Source: Lycium barbarum
Lineage: Eukaryota > Streptophyta > Magnoliopsida > Solanales > Solanaceae
Assembly: GCF_019175385.1 (NCBI RefSeq)
Contig: NC_083341.1
Location: forward strand, 86,268,321 to 86,332,320
Direction: 5' to 3'
DNA: 64,000 bases
Shown: positions 1 to 11,035 of the stretch, one piece after another
How the letters are laid out: each line of letters starts with the position of its first letter
Position numbering within the stretch: the first letter of the stretch is position 1
Notes under the pieces: generated by a model
Database searches by the model: none
The model's input: the letters and a program-made list of their open reading frames with translations, nothing else
Told to the model about the DNA's origin: nothing
Position numbers and translations under genes: made by a program

Positions 1-59
1 GCTCGAATCTCAACATACGAAACTACGGGATGTAGCACATTAACTGTACTACAATCACA

Positions 60-476
60 CTAGTGCCAAAGGTAACTAATCCCAACTTTGTAAAGGAATT
101 AAGACCTATTGCTTGCTGTTCTACAGTATAAAAGTTGATAAGATTATTACTTCTAAACTGAAAACAGTTGTGGATCAGATAGTAGGACCCTCCCAATATG
201 CCTTTATAGAAGGAAGAAGCATTCTAGACAATGTTGTAATTGCTCATGAGTTAGTTAAAGGATAAAATAAAAAACATATGTCCCCTAGATGCTGCATTAA
301 AATAGACATTAGGAAGGCTTATGACTCTGTAGAATGGGGGTCTCAAAGATGGTGCTGCTAGAATTTGGGTTTCTATTCAAGAAAGTTAATCTAATCATGA
401 TTGGTGTCATAACTGTGAGTTACTCACTCATACTGAATGGGAATCTTCTAGAAAGCAGAGTGTGCAACAATGCCTA
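60..476 (+). pseudogene. LINE (non-LTR) reverse transcriptase fragment
   Basis: Conceptual translation in shifting frames gives pieces typical of plant L1-type reverse transcriptase: FVKELRPIACC, then VDQIVGPSQYAFIEGRSILD, then CCIKIDIRKAYDSVEW, then SYSLILNGNL. These correspond to the finger and palm blocks before the catalytic YADD box, which is not reached. At least two frameshifts (about 132 and 340) and a stop (about 265) break it. The fragment stops where the LTR of element E begins at 477, so the LINE looks like the oldest layer here, cut by that insertion. Its other half is not visible in the window. Bases 1-59 show nothing I recognise. Confidence 0.85.
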
Positions 477-833
477 TGTCACGACCCATTTTGGATGATA
501 CTGATCCAACATTAAGTAAAGACATAATAAATAAATCAAGCCAGCGGACAATGATAATTACGTAAGTCTCGCAATGCTGTATAATAGAAATAGTGCAGAA
601 TAAGGAAAATACCCCCAGGGTCTAGTCTAAGTCATACAAAAGCCTCTAATGAAAATTATACAATTCTGGAATAATATTACAAAAATCTTTCTATGTCTCA
701 GAATAGCAATAGTAAGACATAAGATAGGAAGGGTCTCCAAGGTAGCAAACATCTGTGCTCACCCTGAAAACTTGCAACAATGCTGATGATGACGATCAGC
801 CACGAGAGATGGAAGCAGACCCAACCTGATACT

Positions 834-887
834 CTGCATTCATAAAGGAATGCAGCAAGAGCAGGTCAGTATAAAACAACGGTACTG
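834..887 (-). other. Double hairpin in E LTR
   Basis: Two inverted repeats lie side by side: CAGTA/TACTG at 867-871 and 883-887, and CTGCATTC/GAATGCAG at 834-841 and 848-855 with a 6-nt loop. On the minus strand the second stem ends in CAG, at the place where LTR families A-C carry a predicted 3' splice site. The stem sequence differs completely from the other families, but the arrangement is the same. Confidence 0.5.
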
Positions 888-1515
888 GTAGGTATCATTA
901 GCCGACTAAGCATAGCTAACATAACTCAGACAATAGAGCAAGATAGGCAGATAAAACAACAAGTATAAGTCAAACATAATCAAAGCCAAGTACACCACAT
1001 CGCCTAAGTAGATCATCGAATCCCAAATATGCCAAGTCTCAAAATATTAAATCCAAATCCAACATCACAAGTACAACACCAAATCATATCAATGTAAGCC
1101 ATTATGCAACCCAATGCAATAATGTATAGATGCAATGCAATGCCATGCAAATGTCATGTACACATGTAATTCGAACGAAAATATCAACATCTCGGTAGCA
1201 CAACCTAAGGTGACTTGCGAAGTCTAAGTGTCACTCGTCCCAGATCTTTTCCCAACAGACAGACGAGACCCCGGATCTTTGCCCACAGGGGGTTCTCACC
1301 GGCACAACCCTAGGGGTCCCGCGAAGTCCATGCACTCCCTCAATCAACGATTCCAAAACTAACATCGGATATCGGACTCTCACGTCACATTCATTTAAAA
1401 ATCGAGCCCAACTCATCAAAGTGTTTCATCAAGTACCAACAGTGTCTCAACAGTATATCATGAGATTGAGAGTGCGTGCAATGCATGTATCAACATCAAT
1501 AATCATGCTCAATAT

Positions 1516-1640
1516 CACAAGTACCAACAATGGGTACGCCAACAATATAACAGAATCACAAGTACCAACAGTGGGTACGCCAACAATATATCAGAGTCAC
1601 AAGTACCAACAGTTGGTACGCCAAAAAATCACAATCAAGA
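1516..1640. repeat. 41-bp tandem repeat, three copies, in E LTR
   Basis: Copies start at 1516, 1557 and 1598, each opening with CACAAGTACCAACA and containing GGTACGCC. The third copy contains a perfect odd palindrome, GTACCAACAGTTGGTAC, at 1603-1619. A decayed further unit lies near 1429. An open reading frame across the repeat is low-complexity and not credible as a gene. Confidence 0.75.
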
Positions 1641-2520
1641 TGGTACAACAGATTCCAGTATCTACTAACAACACGTGGCATCAAGCCAACACAATAAAAC
1701 AATCAAATCACAACAAAACGGGGTGGCTAGCCCCAATCACGCAACAGGGCCCAACCTAAGATAATATCCAACCCAACTTTAGACCAGAAGGTTTACATGC
1801 TTTCTCCAATGATATAATCTAAATATATGCTTCGCTATATGAAGTCTCACCAAAGGTAAGCCACAACCAACCTGGATGGCCGAATAGCAAACACCAACAA
1901 TCACTCTATCACTTTCTCCTTCTGCTGAGCCTCAAGATCCAAGAAGTCTAGGCATATTTGAAATCTAGATTAGAAATTATGAAGAATGATACTAATATTG
2001 CTACCATTCAATTTAGGTCAAATCCAAACCTAGAATTTGGAAAAACGGGGCCACAAGGTCAAAACGGGAAATTCGGGAGTAAAATATCAAATTAAGCACT
2101 AGGCGATCATAACCCAATAACTAATTGCTAATTTAACTCATTGAATCCCGTAATTTCAAAAATTGAAGCAAAACCCCTAAATTTGGGTATAAACCCAAAC
2201 TCTTTGATTCAAGAATTCAACTCCAATAATGGAAGATAAATGATTAATAACCTTAGATTCATCAAAATCTAGTATAAACTCCATCACTTTCATCATTAAT
2301 AAGCCTAGATATGAAATTCATCAAAACCTACTTTTAAACTTCCATTACTAAGGAATTGATAGGGAAAGAGAGATTCTAAGATGATAAGGATTAATGAAAT
2401 AGCAAGAGGATTAGGGAAACTTACCACCAAGAACCTTCACCAATAATCTCCAAGAATAGATCCCAAGAGCTCTATTTTCGTATTGGTATTAAATGAGAGA
2501 TTAATGGCTTATAACACTTC

Positions 2521-2531
2521 ATTAAATATAC
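2521..2531 (-). promoter_or_regulatory. TATA-like box of E LTR
   Basis: On the minus strand the sequence reads GTATATTTAAT. It lies about 30 bp downstream of the palindromic boxes and about 90 bp upstream of a GTAAGT donor-like site. The layout matches the U3/R region of the other LTR families here. Confidence 0.45.
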
Positions 2532-2563
2532 TCACTGCCTGTCACCCGCTTTGGCGATGATGT

Positions 2564-2664
2564 GGCCGCTCCAGCGGTGCCTTGACCGCTTCAGCGGTCA
2601 AGCCCAATTAGCTTGGACTGCCCCAGCGGCAGGGTGACCGCTCCAGCGGTACCGCTTCCACGGT
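2564..2664. promoter_or_regulatory. Palindromic box array, CCGCTnnAGCGG type
   Basis: Several palindromes follow in about 100 bp: the core CCGCTCCAGCGG at 2566, TGACCGCTTCAGCGGTCA at 2583, CTGCC/GGCAG near 2617, ACCGCTCCAGCGGT at 2637, and a decayed ACCGCTTCCACGGT at 2651. They lie just upstream of the TATA-like box on the minus strand. This resembles repeated dimeric transcription-factor sites in a U3 enhancer, but the factor is unknown. Confidence 0.55.
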
Positions 2665-3080
2665 TCGGTGGCACCAGACACCAGAAATTCACACCAAGTT
2701 TCACATTTCAATCCGATTTTCTGACTAATTTTTTAGGCCATCTGCTCACATACCACACACACAAACACATAAAAATACACTACGAACGCGCTCGTGGCCT
2801 CGGTTTTTCCAACGGAGGTCTCGTTGACCAAGTCAACCCTTGATACCTTAATTTCAATTTCCCAACACAAGTCCCAAAATGCATCTGAGTGCATTGGGAA
2901 CTGAACCAGATAGGCACATAAGTTCTAAATGACCACCCGAACCTCTCAAAATTGATGGATTTCTGAAAAAGGTCTGTTTAGCCAAAAACCAACTTTAGGT
3001 CAACTCTTTTTCACTTTAAGCCCATATTTCATAAAACATTATCTGAATCAGGTCTAGACACCTTGGAAGCATGTCAATAG

Positions 3081-6000
3081 TGTTATATCCTGTATTTTGC
3101 GCATTCGGGTATTTTGAGATAATTGCGACAAGTTAAAGACAAGACTATATTTTGATCTTGTTTGGTATATAAATTGGTTATAAAAAAAATTGATGTGGAA
3201 ATATTAAGAAAGGCTAGGGGTAAAAAGGGAAATTCGCAAGATGACTAATGGAAATATGGAGGAAGGCTAAGGGCAAATTTGGAATTTGAAAATTGAAAAA
3301 TAAATCTTCATGAAGTGCAAAAAAAAAAAAAAATTGGGCTAGGTGAAAATTGGGCCAAGTGGCCGGCCATGTGGGGTGGTCCAAGGCCCACATGGAGGCC
3401 TAATATACATTCATAAAAGATGACCATTTAGTCACATTTTTCATTCTTAACATTTGGAAGATAGAAGAAACTTGGAGAAGACCCCAAACAAAGGGACTAT
3501 TCGGCCAAGTGAAGAAACAAATTGAGCCTTCAATTTTGATCCAAAAAAATATTTTCTTCTAGTATTCCTACTAATTTGAAGGTCCTCTTTAACGTGGTAT
3601 AATTGTTAGAGCAAGAAGATCTCTATTTGTTGCAAGTTCATGATTCTAGCCAAGTGGGAAATTGAGGGGAAAAGGTAACAATTAATCTTCTTTTATATGT
3701 TATGAATGGTTTGGGTATGTTGTAGTATGTAGAAATGAATGAAAACCATGAATTTAGTGTGTTGGAGTGGTGGCCGTGTGGTGTGGAGTTTGGCCGTGTG
3801 TGTGTGTTGTGTTGTATTGGGATGATGAACTAATTTTATCTAGTATTTTGGTTGTTGTTGCAATGAATTCTATGATGAAAATGAAGGTGTAATGATTCTA
3901 GTGAAGTTGTAATGGTTGGAGAGTTGTTTTAGAAGTTAATGTGATTTGAATATAGTCTTCTTGTATTCATGGAAAATAATGTTGTTAGTGTGTGAATTGT
4001 AGGTATAATTCATGAACTTGAAAGAAGGAAATGTGTCGCTATTGTTCTTGTTGAATTTGGAGGGTTTCAGATGAAATAATATGTTGATTGGGTTGTTGGA
4101 ATATTATGTGAATTGTTAGAAGTATTCTTGAATCATGTTAGAAAGATTTCGGATTAATACTTGAATGTGGGATCATTGGTGTTAGCTTGAATATATGTGA
4201 TTAAATTGGATATAAATGAAATGCCGTGAATTGTGTGACAACAGTTGTTGATGTTAGAATATGTTTTGGGATTGATTGTTGAAGTTGTTAGTATGATTGT
4301 TGGTAATGTTGTTAATAATTTGGCCGAGTTGAATTCTCGGATTGTTGATTTGGTCGAGTTAGATTCTCGGGGATGGTGTATTTACAGGGGAAATGCTGCC
4401 GAAATTTCGGCAGATTATAAGTGAATTTACTTGAAAGATTAAGACAAGTGTGTGACAATATGTCTGATGATTATGTAAATCTCCTTGAATGTAGACTAAC
4501 GAGCTTGGGCGAATAAACGTAGCTAATAGGACATGGAGCAGGTATGTAAGGCTTACCCTTTCTTTCTTTTGGCATGATCTTTACGAAACGAGCTAATGAC
4601 GTATATGTATGGTTTCAACGAAATTTCCTATTCTTAGAGCCACTAGGATGGCTAATATTCGTGACTTCCATAAGTTGTTCCAGATGATTTTGATGCATAT
4701 CTATGATGTCCAAAGTTTGTTGATATGTTGCCAAATGGCATTCGATATGACTAAAGTTTTGATTTTCAAATGCTAGCACGTTCGATTATTCCATCGAGTC
4801 TTTGATATTTTGATACGTGCGTATGGTTCCAAAAGTTCTATTTGATTTGATCCATAACGATATCCGAAAGATACTTGACATGATTATGGCTTTGATTTTC
4901 CAAAAAATGACTTCTGAAACGCTTGTAGAACGTTCTGTACTTCAAACGCTCATAATTCTTTTATACTAATTCGGATTGACCCGAAACTTGTTTTTGAGCC
5001 TTCAGGGGTCGGTAAGTATACTTATCCATCGAGTCTTGATTTATGTGCATATGGTTTCTCACTATTCTGCTCGTGCATACTACTATTATATCATTCTCCG
5101 AGTCCCGGGCCGGTATATATCGTGCAAATGGTTCGCCGGGTCCCTTGCTTGAGGGTCGGGTGCCATATATGTATTCCGGAGTATGATGTGTTACGGTGTT
5201 ATGATGTGTTCATGGTTCGCCGAACCATATATGTGTATATGTATATTCTGATCTTATGATGTGATATTATGATGTGTGACGGAGAGTACGGAGCAAACCT
5301 TCTGGAGTATGATGTGTGTGGCGCTATAGGCATGGTGGCGCCACGTTCCTCGGGTCCCGCAAGGGGCCGGATACCGTTCCTGGCATGCATGATTCGTGTT
5401 TCCAGTAAGTTTTTTTGTTATTCTGCACATCGTGCTTATTGTCTGTACTAACCTGCTGCACGTGCCACAAAAATATGATATATGTATATGAATCGGGCTG
5501 CACGTTCCGCAGCAAATACATTTGTGGATCGGGCCGAATATTCCTCGGCACTAATATGTTATATATAAGGATCGGGCCGTACGTTCCTCGGCACTATTAT
5601 ATTACATATGAATCAGTTATGTGTATATGTATATGATGACATACGATGTTGGCACGCACGGTCTGTGTTTGGAAAGTACGCATTTTGGCACTCTGAATGA
5701 TCTACTTATTTTCTGTACTTCTTCTGACACATGACATCGGTATACATGATTTGCATTCTAAAAAATAAGTATTTGGTATTCTGAAAATGTACTTACTTTT
5801 GTACTGTTTGTTTCGATTATGGTTCTGTTTTCTGTATTCCATGCTTTACATACTCAGTACATATTCCGTACTAACCCACTTTTATTCGAGTGCTACGTTT
5901 CATGCCACGCAGGTACATCCAGATGAGTAAAGGACATTGCTAGAAGATGCTTCAGCTGGATTGGCAACTCCATTTGCTCCTGGAGTGTTGTCGAGTCAGA

Positions 6001-6365
6001 GTATATGTGCTATGATGTTTTGTTCAAAGTTAGAGACTTTGCAGACAGAGTCGTGGGTATAGGATGTCAGTTTTGTAAGCGGCCCCATCAGCCGATGTGT
6101 CATTTTATGTTATGTTACAAATTCCGTGTGATTACAGATTTGACTTGTTTCTGAAAGTTTCCAAAAGCATTTATTATGTTTGTCATTTTCACTGATTAAC
6201 AGAATCAAACGATAAAAGAAAGATTTTGAAAGCTTACTATGTATTTCACTTTTATTTGATTTAGAGTCTGAAGAGATTATGTAGGTAATAAGAGTCTGTG
6301 GGTTCGCTCAGCTCCGGATATGGGGTTGGGTGCCCATCACACCCTAGGGAGATTAGGGTGTGACA
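3081..6365 (+). mobile_element. Solo LTR F1 (3.3 kb)
   Basis: The element starts TGTTATATCC and ends GGGTGTGACA. It is flanked by exact 5-bp target-site duplications AATAG (3076-3080 and 6366-6370). It has no primer-binding site, polypurine tract or coding region, so it is a solo LTR left by LTR-LTR recombination. It contains donor-like AAAG|GTAACA at 3674/3675, CAG|GTATGTAAGG at 4541/4542, a perfect 18-bp palindrome at 4396-4413, and TCAGTAC...GTACT followed by a second small stem and CAG|GT at 5910-5912. It is related to F2 and, in reverse orientation, to the D LTR. Small reading frames at 5199-5636 overlap on both strands and show no protein signature. Confidence 0.93.
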
Positions 6366-6916
6366 AATAGTCCTCTCGGGTCAAAAGTGAGCTAACCAAT
6401 GCTCGAAAAGGGGCAAAAATGCCGAAAAGACTATAACGACTAAACGAGTTGTTAGATCAGATAACAATTAAACCATCGCTCGTCCTCGAGCGAAGAAAAG
6501 GAAAGAAAGGGGAAATACCTAAATCGGTGAACAACTGGGGATATCGGCTTCGCATGTCGGACTCGGTCTCCTAAGTAGCCTCCTCAACAGGGCGGTGCTT
6601 CCATTGTACTTTCACAGAAGCAATCTTCTTGGACCTCAACTTTCGAACCTACCAATCTAAGATCGCAATAGGATCCTCCTCATAAGTCAAATTCTCATCA
6701 AGTAATACAGAATCCCAACGAACAATGTGGGTACCGTCGGCATGGTACTTCTTCAGCATCAAAACATGGAAAATCGGATGAACTCCCGCCAAGCCTGGCG
6801 CAATGCCAACTCATAAGTAATATCTCCCACACGGTTAACAATCTCAAATGGGCCAATAAACCGGGGCACAACATGCCCCTCTTACCAAACCTCATAACAC
6901 CCGTCATGGGTAAACC
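6366..6916 (-). pseudogene. Element E pol tail: integrase C-terminus plus chromodomain
   Basis: Minus-strand translation, with frameshifts, gives VMRFGKRG, RFIGPFEIVNRVGDITYEL, then FHVLMLKKYHADGTHIV, ENLTYEEDPIAILD and KIASVKVQWKHRPVEEAT. This is the GPY/F-like end of a gypsy integrase followed by the chromodomain that tethers chromoviral integrase to chromatin. Two stops and a frameshift lie in this short piece. Sequence such as HRPVEEAT differs from the A, B and C families, so E is a separate lineage. The 3' part, near 6480, has a GAGGACGA-type tail seen before chromovirus polypurine tracts. It is cut at 6916 by the C array. Confidence 0.8.
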
Positions 6917-7256
6917 TGTTACACCTCGAAAAATTCCATGTCATTGCATAGTAAATAGACAAACGCAGGGTAAGAAGTATATGATATTTCTATAAGTAAG
7001 GAAGGTTATTTAACGATTCTAATTAAGATTCCAAAGACGTTGGAAGTAAGAGGAGAAAGTTCTTTAAGAAAGGCAAAGTATATGTTGTGTTTTGGAAAAG
7101 CTCTGCAAAGTACCGAGCCAATGTTGACTTAATGATGTCTTAAAAAAAGAGTTATAATGCTCCTGAGATATCTAATGAAGTTTTAAACAAGTGTTAAGAA
7201 GGTTCCATAAGGATTGGAGATCAAACGAATGACAGAAACAATTTCAGAGAAGTGGG

Positions 7257-7410
7257 GTTATACGACTGCTTATACGGTCCGTATAACATTATACAGTCTG
7301 TATAAGGGTCCGTATAACACCCAACAGGAAGATGTTTTCCATGATGGTGAACCACGATCACTTATACGGACCATACGATGTTATACCGATTGTATAAGTG
7401 TCCGTAGAAC
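7257..7410. promoter_or_regulatory. TATACGGWCCGTATA palindromes in C LTR 1
   Basis: Several boxes of the form TTATACGGTCCGTATAA and decayed versions (TATACAGTCTGTATA, TATACGGACCATACG) occur within 150 bp, directly upstream of the TATA box. They are probably repeated binding sites for a dimeric regulator in U3. The same core is found in the A and B LTRs. Confidence 0.6.
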
Positions 7411-7436
7411 ACCTGACGGGCTGAGTTAAGTTCAAG

Positions 7437-7444
7437 TATTTAAA
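7437..7444 (+). promoter_or_regulatory. TATA box of C LTR 1
   Basis: TATTTAAA lies in a conserved context, followed by a C/T-rich start region (CCCACTCTTCTCCACTTCTC). The same box occurs at 27314-27321 in C LTR 2. It is the likely start of the retrotransposon genomic RNA. Confidence 0.55.
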
Positions 7445-7689
7445 TGCGATCCCACTTCATTATTTTAATTTCCCACTCTTCTCCACTTCTCTCCAAGACT
7501 CTAGAACATTCCACACATTTCATATACAAGAATTCAAGGGAAATAAAAGGTTCATATCATAAATTCAAGTGAATCAAGTGCAAGAAAGCTCTTGGGGTTG
7601 CTAGAGTCAAGAATTCTCTTGGAAGTGAAGCTAGGGTTTTTCTTCAAGTGGAGTATTGCTATCCAAAACTCATTCCTACTTAATCAAAG

Positions 7690-8148
7690 GTAAGTTTTTA
7701 TGATTATTTCATGTTATATGGACTATGGATAGGTTGAAAGACTTGGATTATAGAAGGAAATAGCAAATGGGTTACAAATATGAGAATAGTGACATTGTTA
7801 AGTAGTAGCTTACTATGAGTCATGATTCTTGATATGTTGTGATTATAATTATGCTATAAATGATATTAAGAACATGTGAGGAACATTATGTGAGGATGAA
7901 TGAAATATTGTATTATGACCATGGTTATGGATGCCCTTGAAATGGAAGTAGGAGGATCGAATAATGTATGGTTGATGAATATTGTTGGATATGATATTAG
8001 GAATGTTATTATTGATGATTGGGAGTTGTTTTTTTATGTTATGGAGGAAGTTTTATAAACGAAGGAAATGCTGCCCAATTTTCTCTAGCTTTAGTTAAAG
8101 CATGCTTATGTTAATGATTATCTAATATTAGTATGAACTCCCTTGAAG
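7690..8148 (+). other. Predicted leader intron 1 in C LTR 1
   Basis: The donor is AAAG|GTAAGT after 7689. The acceptor is CTTGAAG|GTAG after 8148, placed by homology to the B-family junction. The length is 459 bp, against 455 in C LTR 2 and 442-447 in families A and B. An intron is inferred from conserved GT...AG borders and from its exact absence in B2; no transcript has been seen. Confidence 0.6.
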
Positions 8149-8205
8149 GTAGAAACGCAAATATTGGAGAGGAACGTTCAAGCGATAGAGTAGCTAAACG
8201 AACAG
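8149..8205 (+). other. Predicted leader exon 2 (57 nt) in C LTR 1
   Basis: This short segment lies between acceptor GAAG| and donor ACAG|GTATGTAAGG. The equivalent is 57 nt in C LTR 2 and 56 nt in the A and B LTRs. Beginning GTAGAAACGC and ending in AG, it is one of the better conserved blocks between families, as expected for an exon. Confidence 0.5.
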
Positions 8206-8983
8206 GTATGTAAGGCTAGTCCCTTCTCTCTAAGGCATGATTCTTATGACATGATAATCCTTATCTCTTCATTACTTTCTTACATCCTGAAAACTATGAG
8301 TCAATATCGATAAAGAGCTTCATATGAGATAAGATAAGAGACACGCTACGAGTATGATAATGATGATGATGATGAGTCTAAGTCTAAAGATTATAAGGTC
8401 TATGATATGATGTTTATACAGAGCTAATGATCCCAATTATGATTCTGTGATGTTGTTCATTCTGCTACACTCACCTTATATGCTAATTCCTTCAAGGTGA
8501 GGTAGAATGCTTATGAAACTCCATAATGGAATCGGGGGTTCACGACCTTACGTAACCCTGATAGAGTATAGTCTGTCATGAGTTATTATGCATGATCCAT
8601 GATGAATATATGATGATGATATTACACCGCGCCTATATGGCCGGCCAGACGTCGCTAAGACGCGCAGCGTATACACCATGTCTAGATTGCATGGGCAGAC
8701 ACCACTAGTGGGCGGCATGAGATGGTTACCCCGGACATGGGAGGCCTGGATGCGGGCTAATGATTATCACACAGTACCTATATGGTCGGGCAGCTAATAC
8801 ATATATGCATACATGATATGATGATGTTTATGAAGTAAGTTAGCATGCATTATTTCAGTCTTAAGTGACAGTCAGTCATGTCTCTTTTCTTCATTGATGT
8901 ATTATTATTGTTCATGCCTTACATACTCAGTACAATGTTCGTACTAACGTCCTTTTCATTAGACGTTGTGTTCATGCCCACAG
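8206..8983 (+). other. Predicted leader intron 2 in C LTR 1
   Basis: The donor is CAG|GTATGTAAGG after 8205. The acceptor is CATGCCCACAG|GTAGACAG after 8983. The acceptor is preceded by the two conserved hairpins (8928-8965), which bring a T-rich stretch close to the CAG. The length is 778 bp, against 748 in B1 and 790 in C LTR 2. Confidence 0.5.
8928..8965 (+). other. Double hairpin before the predicted 3' splice site, C LTR 1
   Basis: CAGTAC pairs with the decayed GTACTA across a 7-nt loop. It is directly followed by ACGTC...GACGT. The intact version is in C LTR 2 at 28812-28849. Confidence 0.55.
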
Positions 8984-10280
8984 GTAGACAGGGAGGTGAC
9001 CCAGATTCATAGGAGCGATCAGCAGATTTACAGGAGCACTCCTTTACTCCGAAGATGCAATTTTGATGTCACGACCCAACTAGGGGCCGCGACGGGTACC
9101 CGGAGCTAGATACCGAGCACCGCTCAATCTACTACTCATTTTACTCATCTAATGACCTTTTCCCAGTTTTACGCATGAAAGTATAGGAAACATAATTTGT
9201 ATCAAACATAAGTACTTTATATAAATATGCCTCTTGCCCATCAAAACAATATATACATAATAATAGCATCTTTTGAGACCACCTGACCCACACTATGTAT
9301 CTACGAGGCTCTACTGTCATAATGAATACATAGACGGAACAAGACTCCGTCGTGCCCAAAAGATATATATATACATATATATACCAAAGAGAAATCATAA
9401 GCACCTCCGAACAATGGAGTGGTCCCAACAGCTGACAGCTCCTAAGTATCTGGATCAAGCTCGCCTCCCTGTCTACCTGTGGGCATGAACACAGCGTCCA
9501 AAGAAGGGACGTCAGTACGAATATTGTACTGAGTATGAGAGGCATGAACAATGAAGAAAGGCATCAATAATATAATGAGAGCATCAATATAAAGCATATG
9601 GATCTGTCCGATAATCATAAATGGAATAATGCATGTTGTCTTACTCATACTTATCATCGTAACATGTATGCATCATATGCAAGCTGCCCGCCCATGTCGG
9701 AATGGTGTGATAATCAATAATGTAAGCCTGCGTCCAGGCCTCCCGCGTCCGGGGTACCATATCATGCCGCCCACTAGTGGTGTCTGCCCACGCCCGAAGT
9801 TCGTGGTGTATCCGTATCGCCGCCCGCCGAAGCGGTATCTTCCCGGCCAACTAGGCCTGGTATGCAATGCTCATGCCATGCTTATCATAAAATAATCATA
9901 ATAATGTACTCATTGTAAAATACTTATCATATCATAGCACATGCGTAGGGTTTGAGAACAACTTTACTCTATCGGGGTGACGTAAGGTCGTGACCCCCCG
10001 ATTACCTTATGGAGCAATTATGGACATTCTGCCTCACCTTGAAAGGACTAGTACATAAGGTGAGTGTAGGCAAGGACTAACATCATCATCATCCTAGCAT
10101 CATCATATCGTATAACTTATCTTATATAGGCATTTAACTTTTTGGAATGTAGGAGCTCATGGAAAGATGGTAATTCGGACTATAAGATTCATGCCATTGG
10201 AAATAAAGGACTAGCCTCACATACCTTGCCGTTTAGCTAAGTTGTTGTCCACTTATTCTCCTTCGATACCACGTCGTCAC

Positions 10281-10727
10281 CTTCATGAGAGAATTCGTAC
10301 TTCATTAGTTAATTAACTACAAGAACAGATCGCTAGTTCTAGGAAAATTTGGGCAGTACTTCCTTCGTTTATACTACTTTTCCCATGTTCTATATCTACC
10401 CCCAACATTCACAATGCTATTCGCAATATCACAATCAAAATCATCATTTATGCACCATTAGCAAAATCCACCATTTTCCTCCAATTTTCCCATATTTCTC
10501 CCTATAGCTCACCTTAGTGCTTTCGTCAATTTACTACTTGTTTCACGTTATAAACATCATTTATATCGTATTTGTACTCTCAACACTTCATAATTTATGA
10601 TTCAATTCCACTATCATTCATTTATGTCACTATTAACTCAATAATGACCCATTCCTATGTTCTTCTACATTTTAAGTATCTAAGCCTTCGAATACCTTGA
10701 ATCATGTGGTATAGTCATGAAACATAC
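10281..10727 (-). other. Predicted leader intron 1, B1 3' LTR
   Basis: On the minus strand the exon ends TTTAAG at 10728 and the intron starts GTATGTTTCATG at 10727. It ends in CATGAAG at 10281, before GTGACGACG. The length is 447 bp, identical to the B1 5' LTR copy. Exactly this interval is absent from both LTRs of B2. Confidence 0.7.
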
Positions 10728-11035
10728 CTTAAATGATGATTGAACAGGCCTTGAGTTGAAATACTTCACTTAGCCAAAACCCTAGTGGCACCCTTTTAAG
10801 GATTTCTTGACTTAGATGATCCTTTGATGTGTTCTTACACTTGTTTTCATGAATTTAGTGGTGTTGATCTTGATGTTCCCTTTGATTCTCTTGAATTCTT
10901 ATGGAGGAAATATTTGGAGAGTTATAGAGCATTCTTGAGGTGTATGGATGAAAAATGAAGTGAAATGAGGCTTAAGTCCCTTTTAATGATCACAAAATCT
11001 GATTTTTAATGAACTTTCGTCGGGGAGAACAGTGG

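Larger units (their letters stand above)
477..3076 (-). mobile_element. LTR of minus-strand gypsy element E (left, 3' LTR)
   Basis: The segment starts TGTCACGACCC and ends GCATGTCA. Read on the minus strand it is a 2.6-kb LTR running TGACATGC to GGGTCGTGACA. The left edge is firm because it cuts the LINE. The right edge is inferred from TG/CA ends and the adjoining pol tail of the same orientation at 6371-6916. On the minus strand it has a TATA-like box (2521-2531) preceded by palindromic boxes (2564-2664), a GTAAGT donor-like site near 2428, a 41-bp tandem repeat (1516-1640) and a double hairpin (834-887). No coding sequence is visible. The right LTR of E is outside the window. Confidence 0.65.
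6917..9066 (+). mobile_element. Family C LTR 1, first part
   Basis: The LTR starts TGTTACACCTCG, the same start as the downstream C LTR at 26793. It is split at 9066 by element B1 and resumes at 18662. The two parts sum to about 2468 bp, close to the 2485 bp of C LTR 2. It contains palindromic boxes (7257-7410), a TATTTAAA box (7437-7444), a first exon ending at 7689, predicted introns, and the double hairpin at 8928-8965. No gene is present: the small reading frame at 7214-7429 lies across the palindromes. Confidence 0.9.

Noticed and set aside
1421..1759. 112-codon plus-strand frame
   Set aside because: It runs through the 41-bp tandem repeat in the E LTR; the repetitive composition explains the open frame.
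3675..5912. F1 as a gene with introns
   Set aside because: The donor- and acceptor-like sites are the LTR leader signals. No frame with protein features is joined by them.
9141..9551. 136-codon minus-strand frame in B1 LTR, recurring at 16315-16761
   Set aside because: It recurs only because the LTR is repeated. It is overlapped by frames on the other strand, contains the AT microsatellite in one copy and has no domain. It lies across predicted intron 2 and its acceptor.
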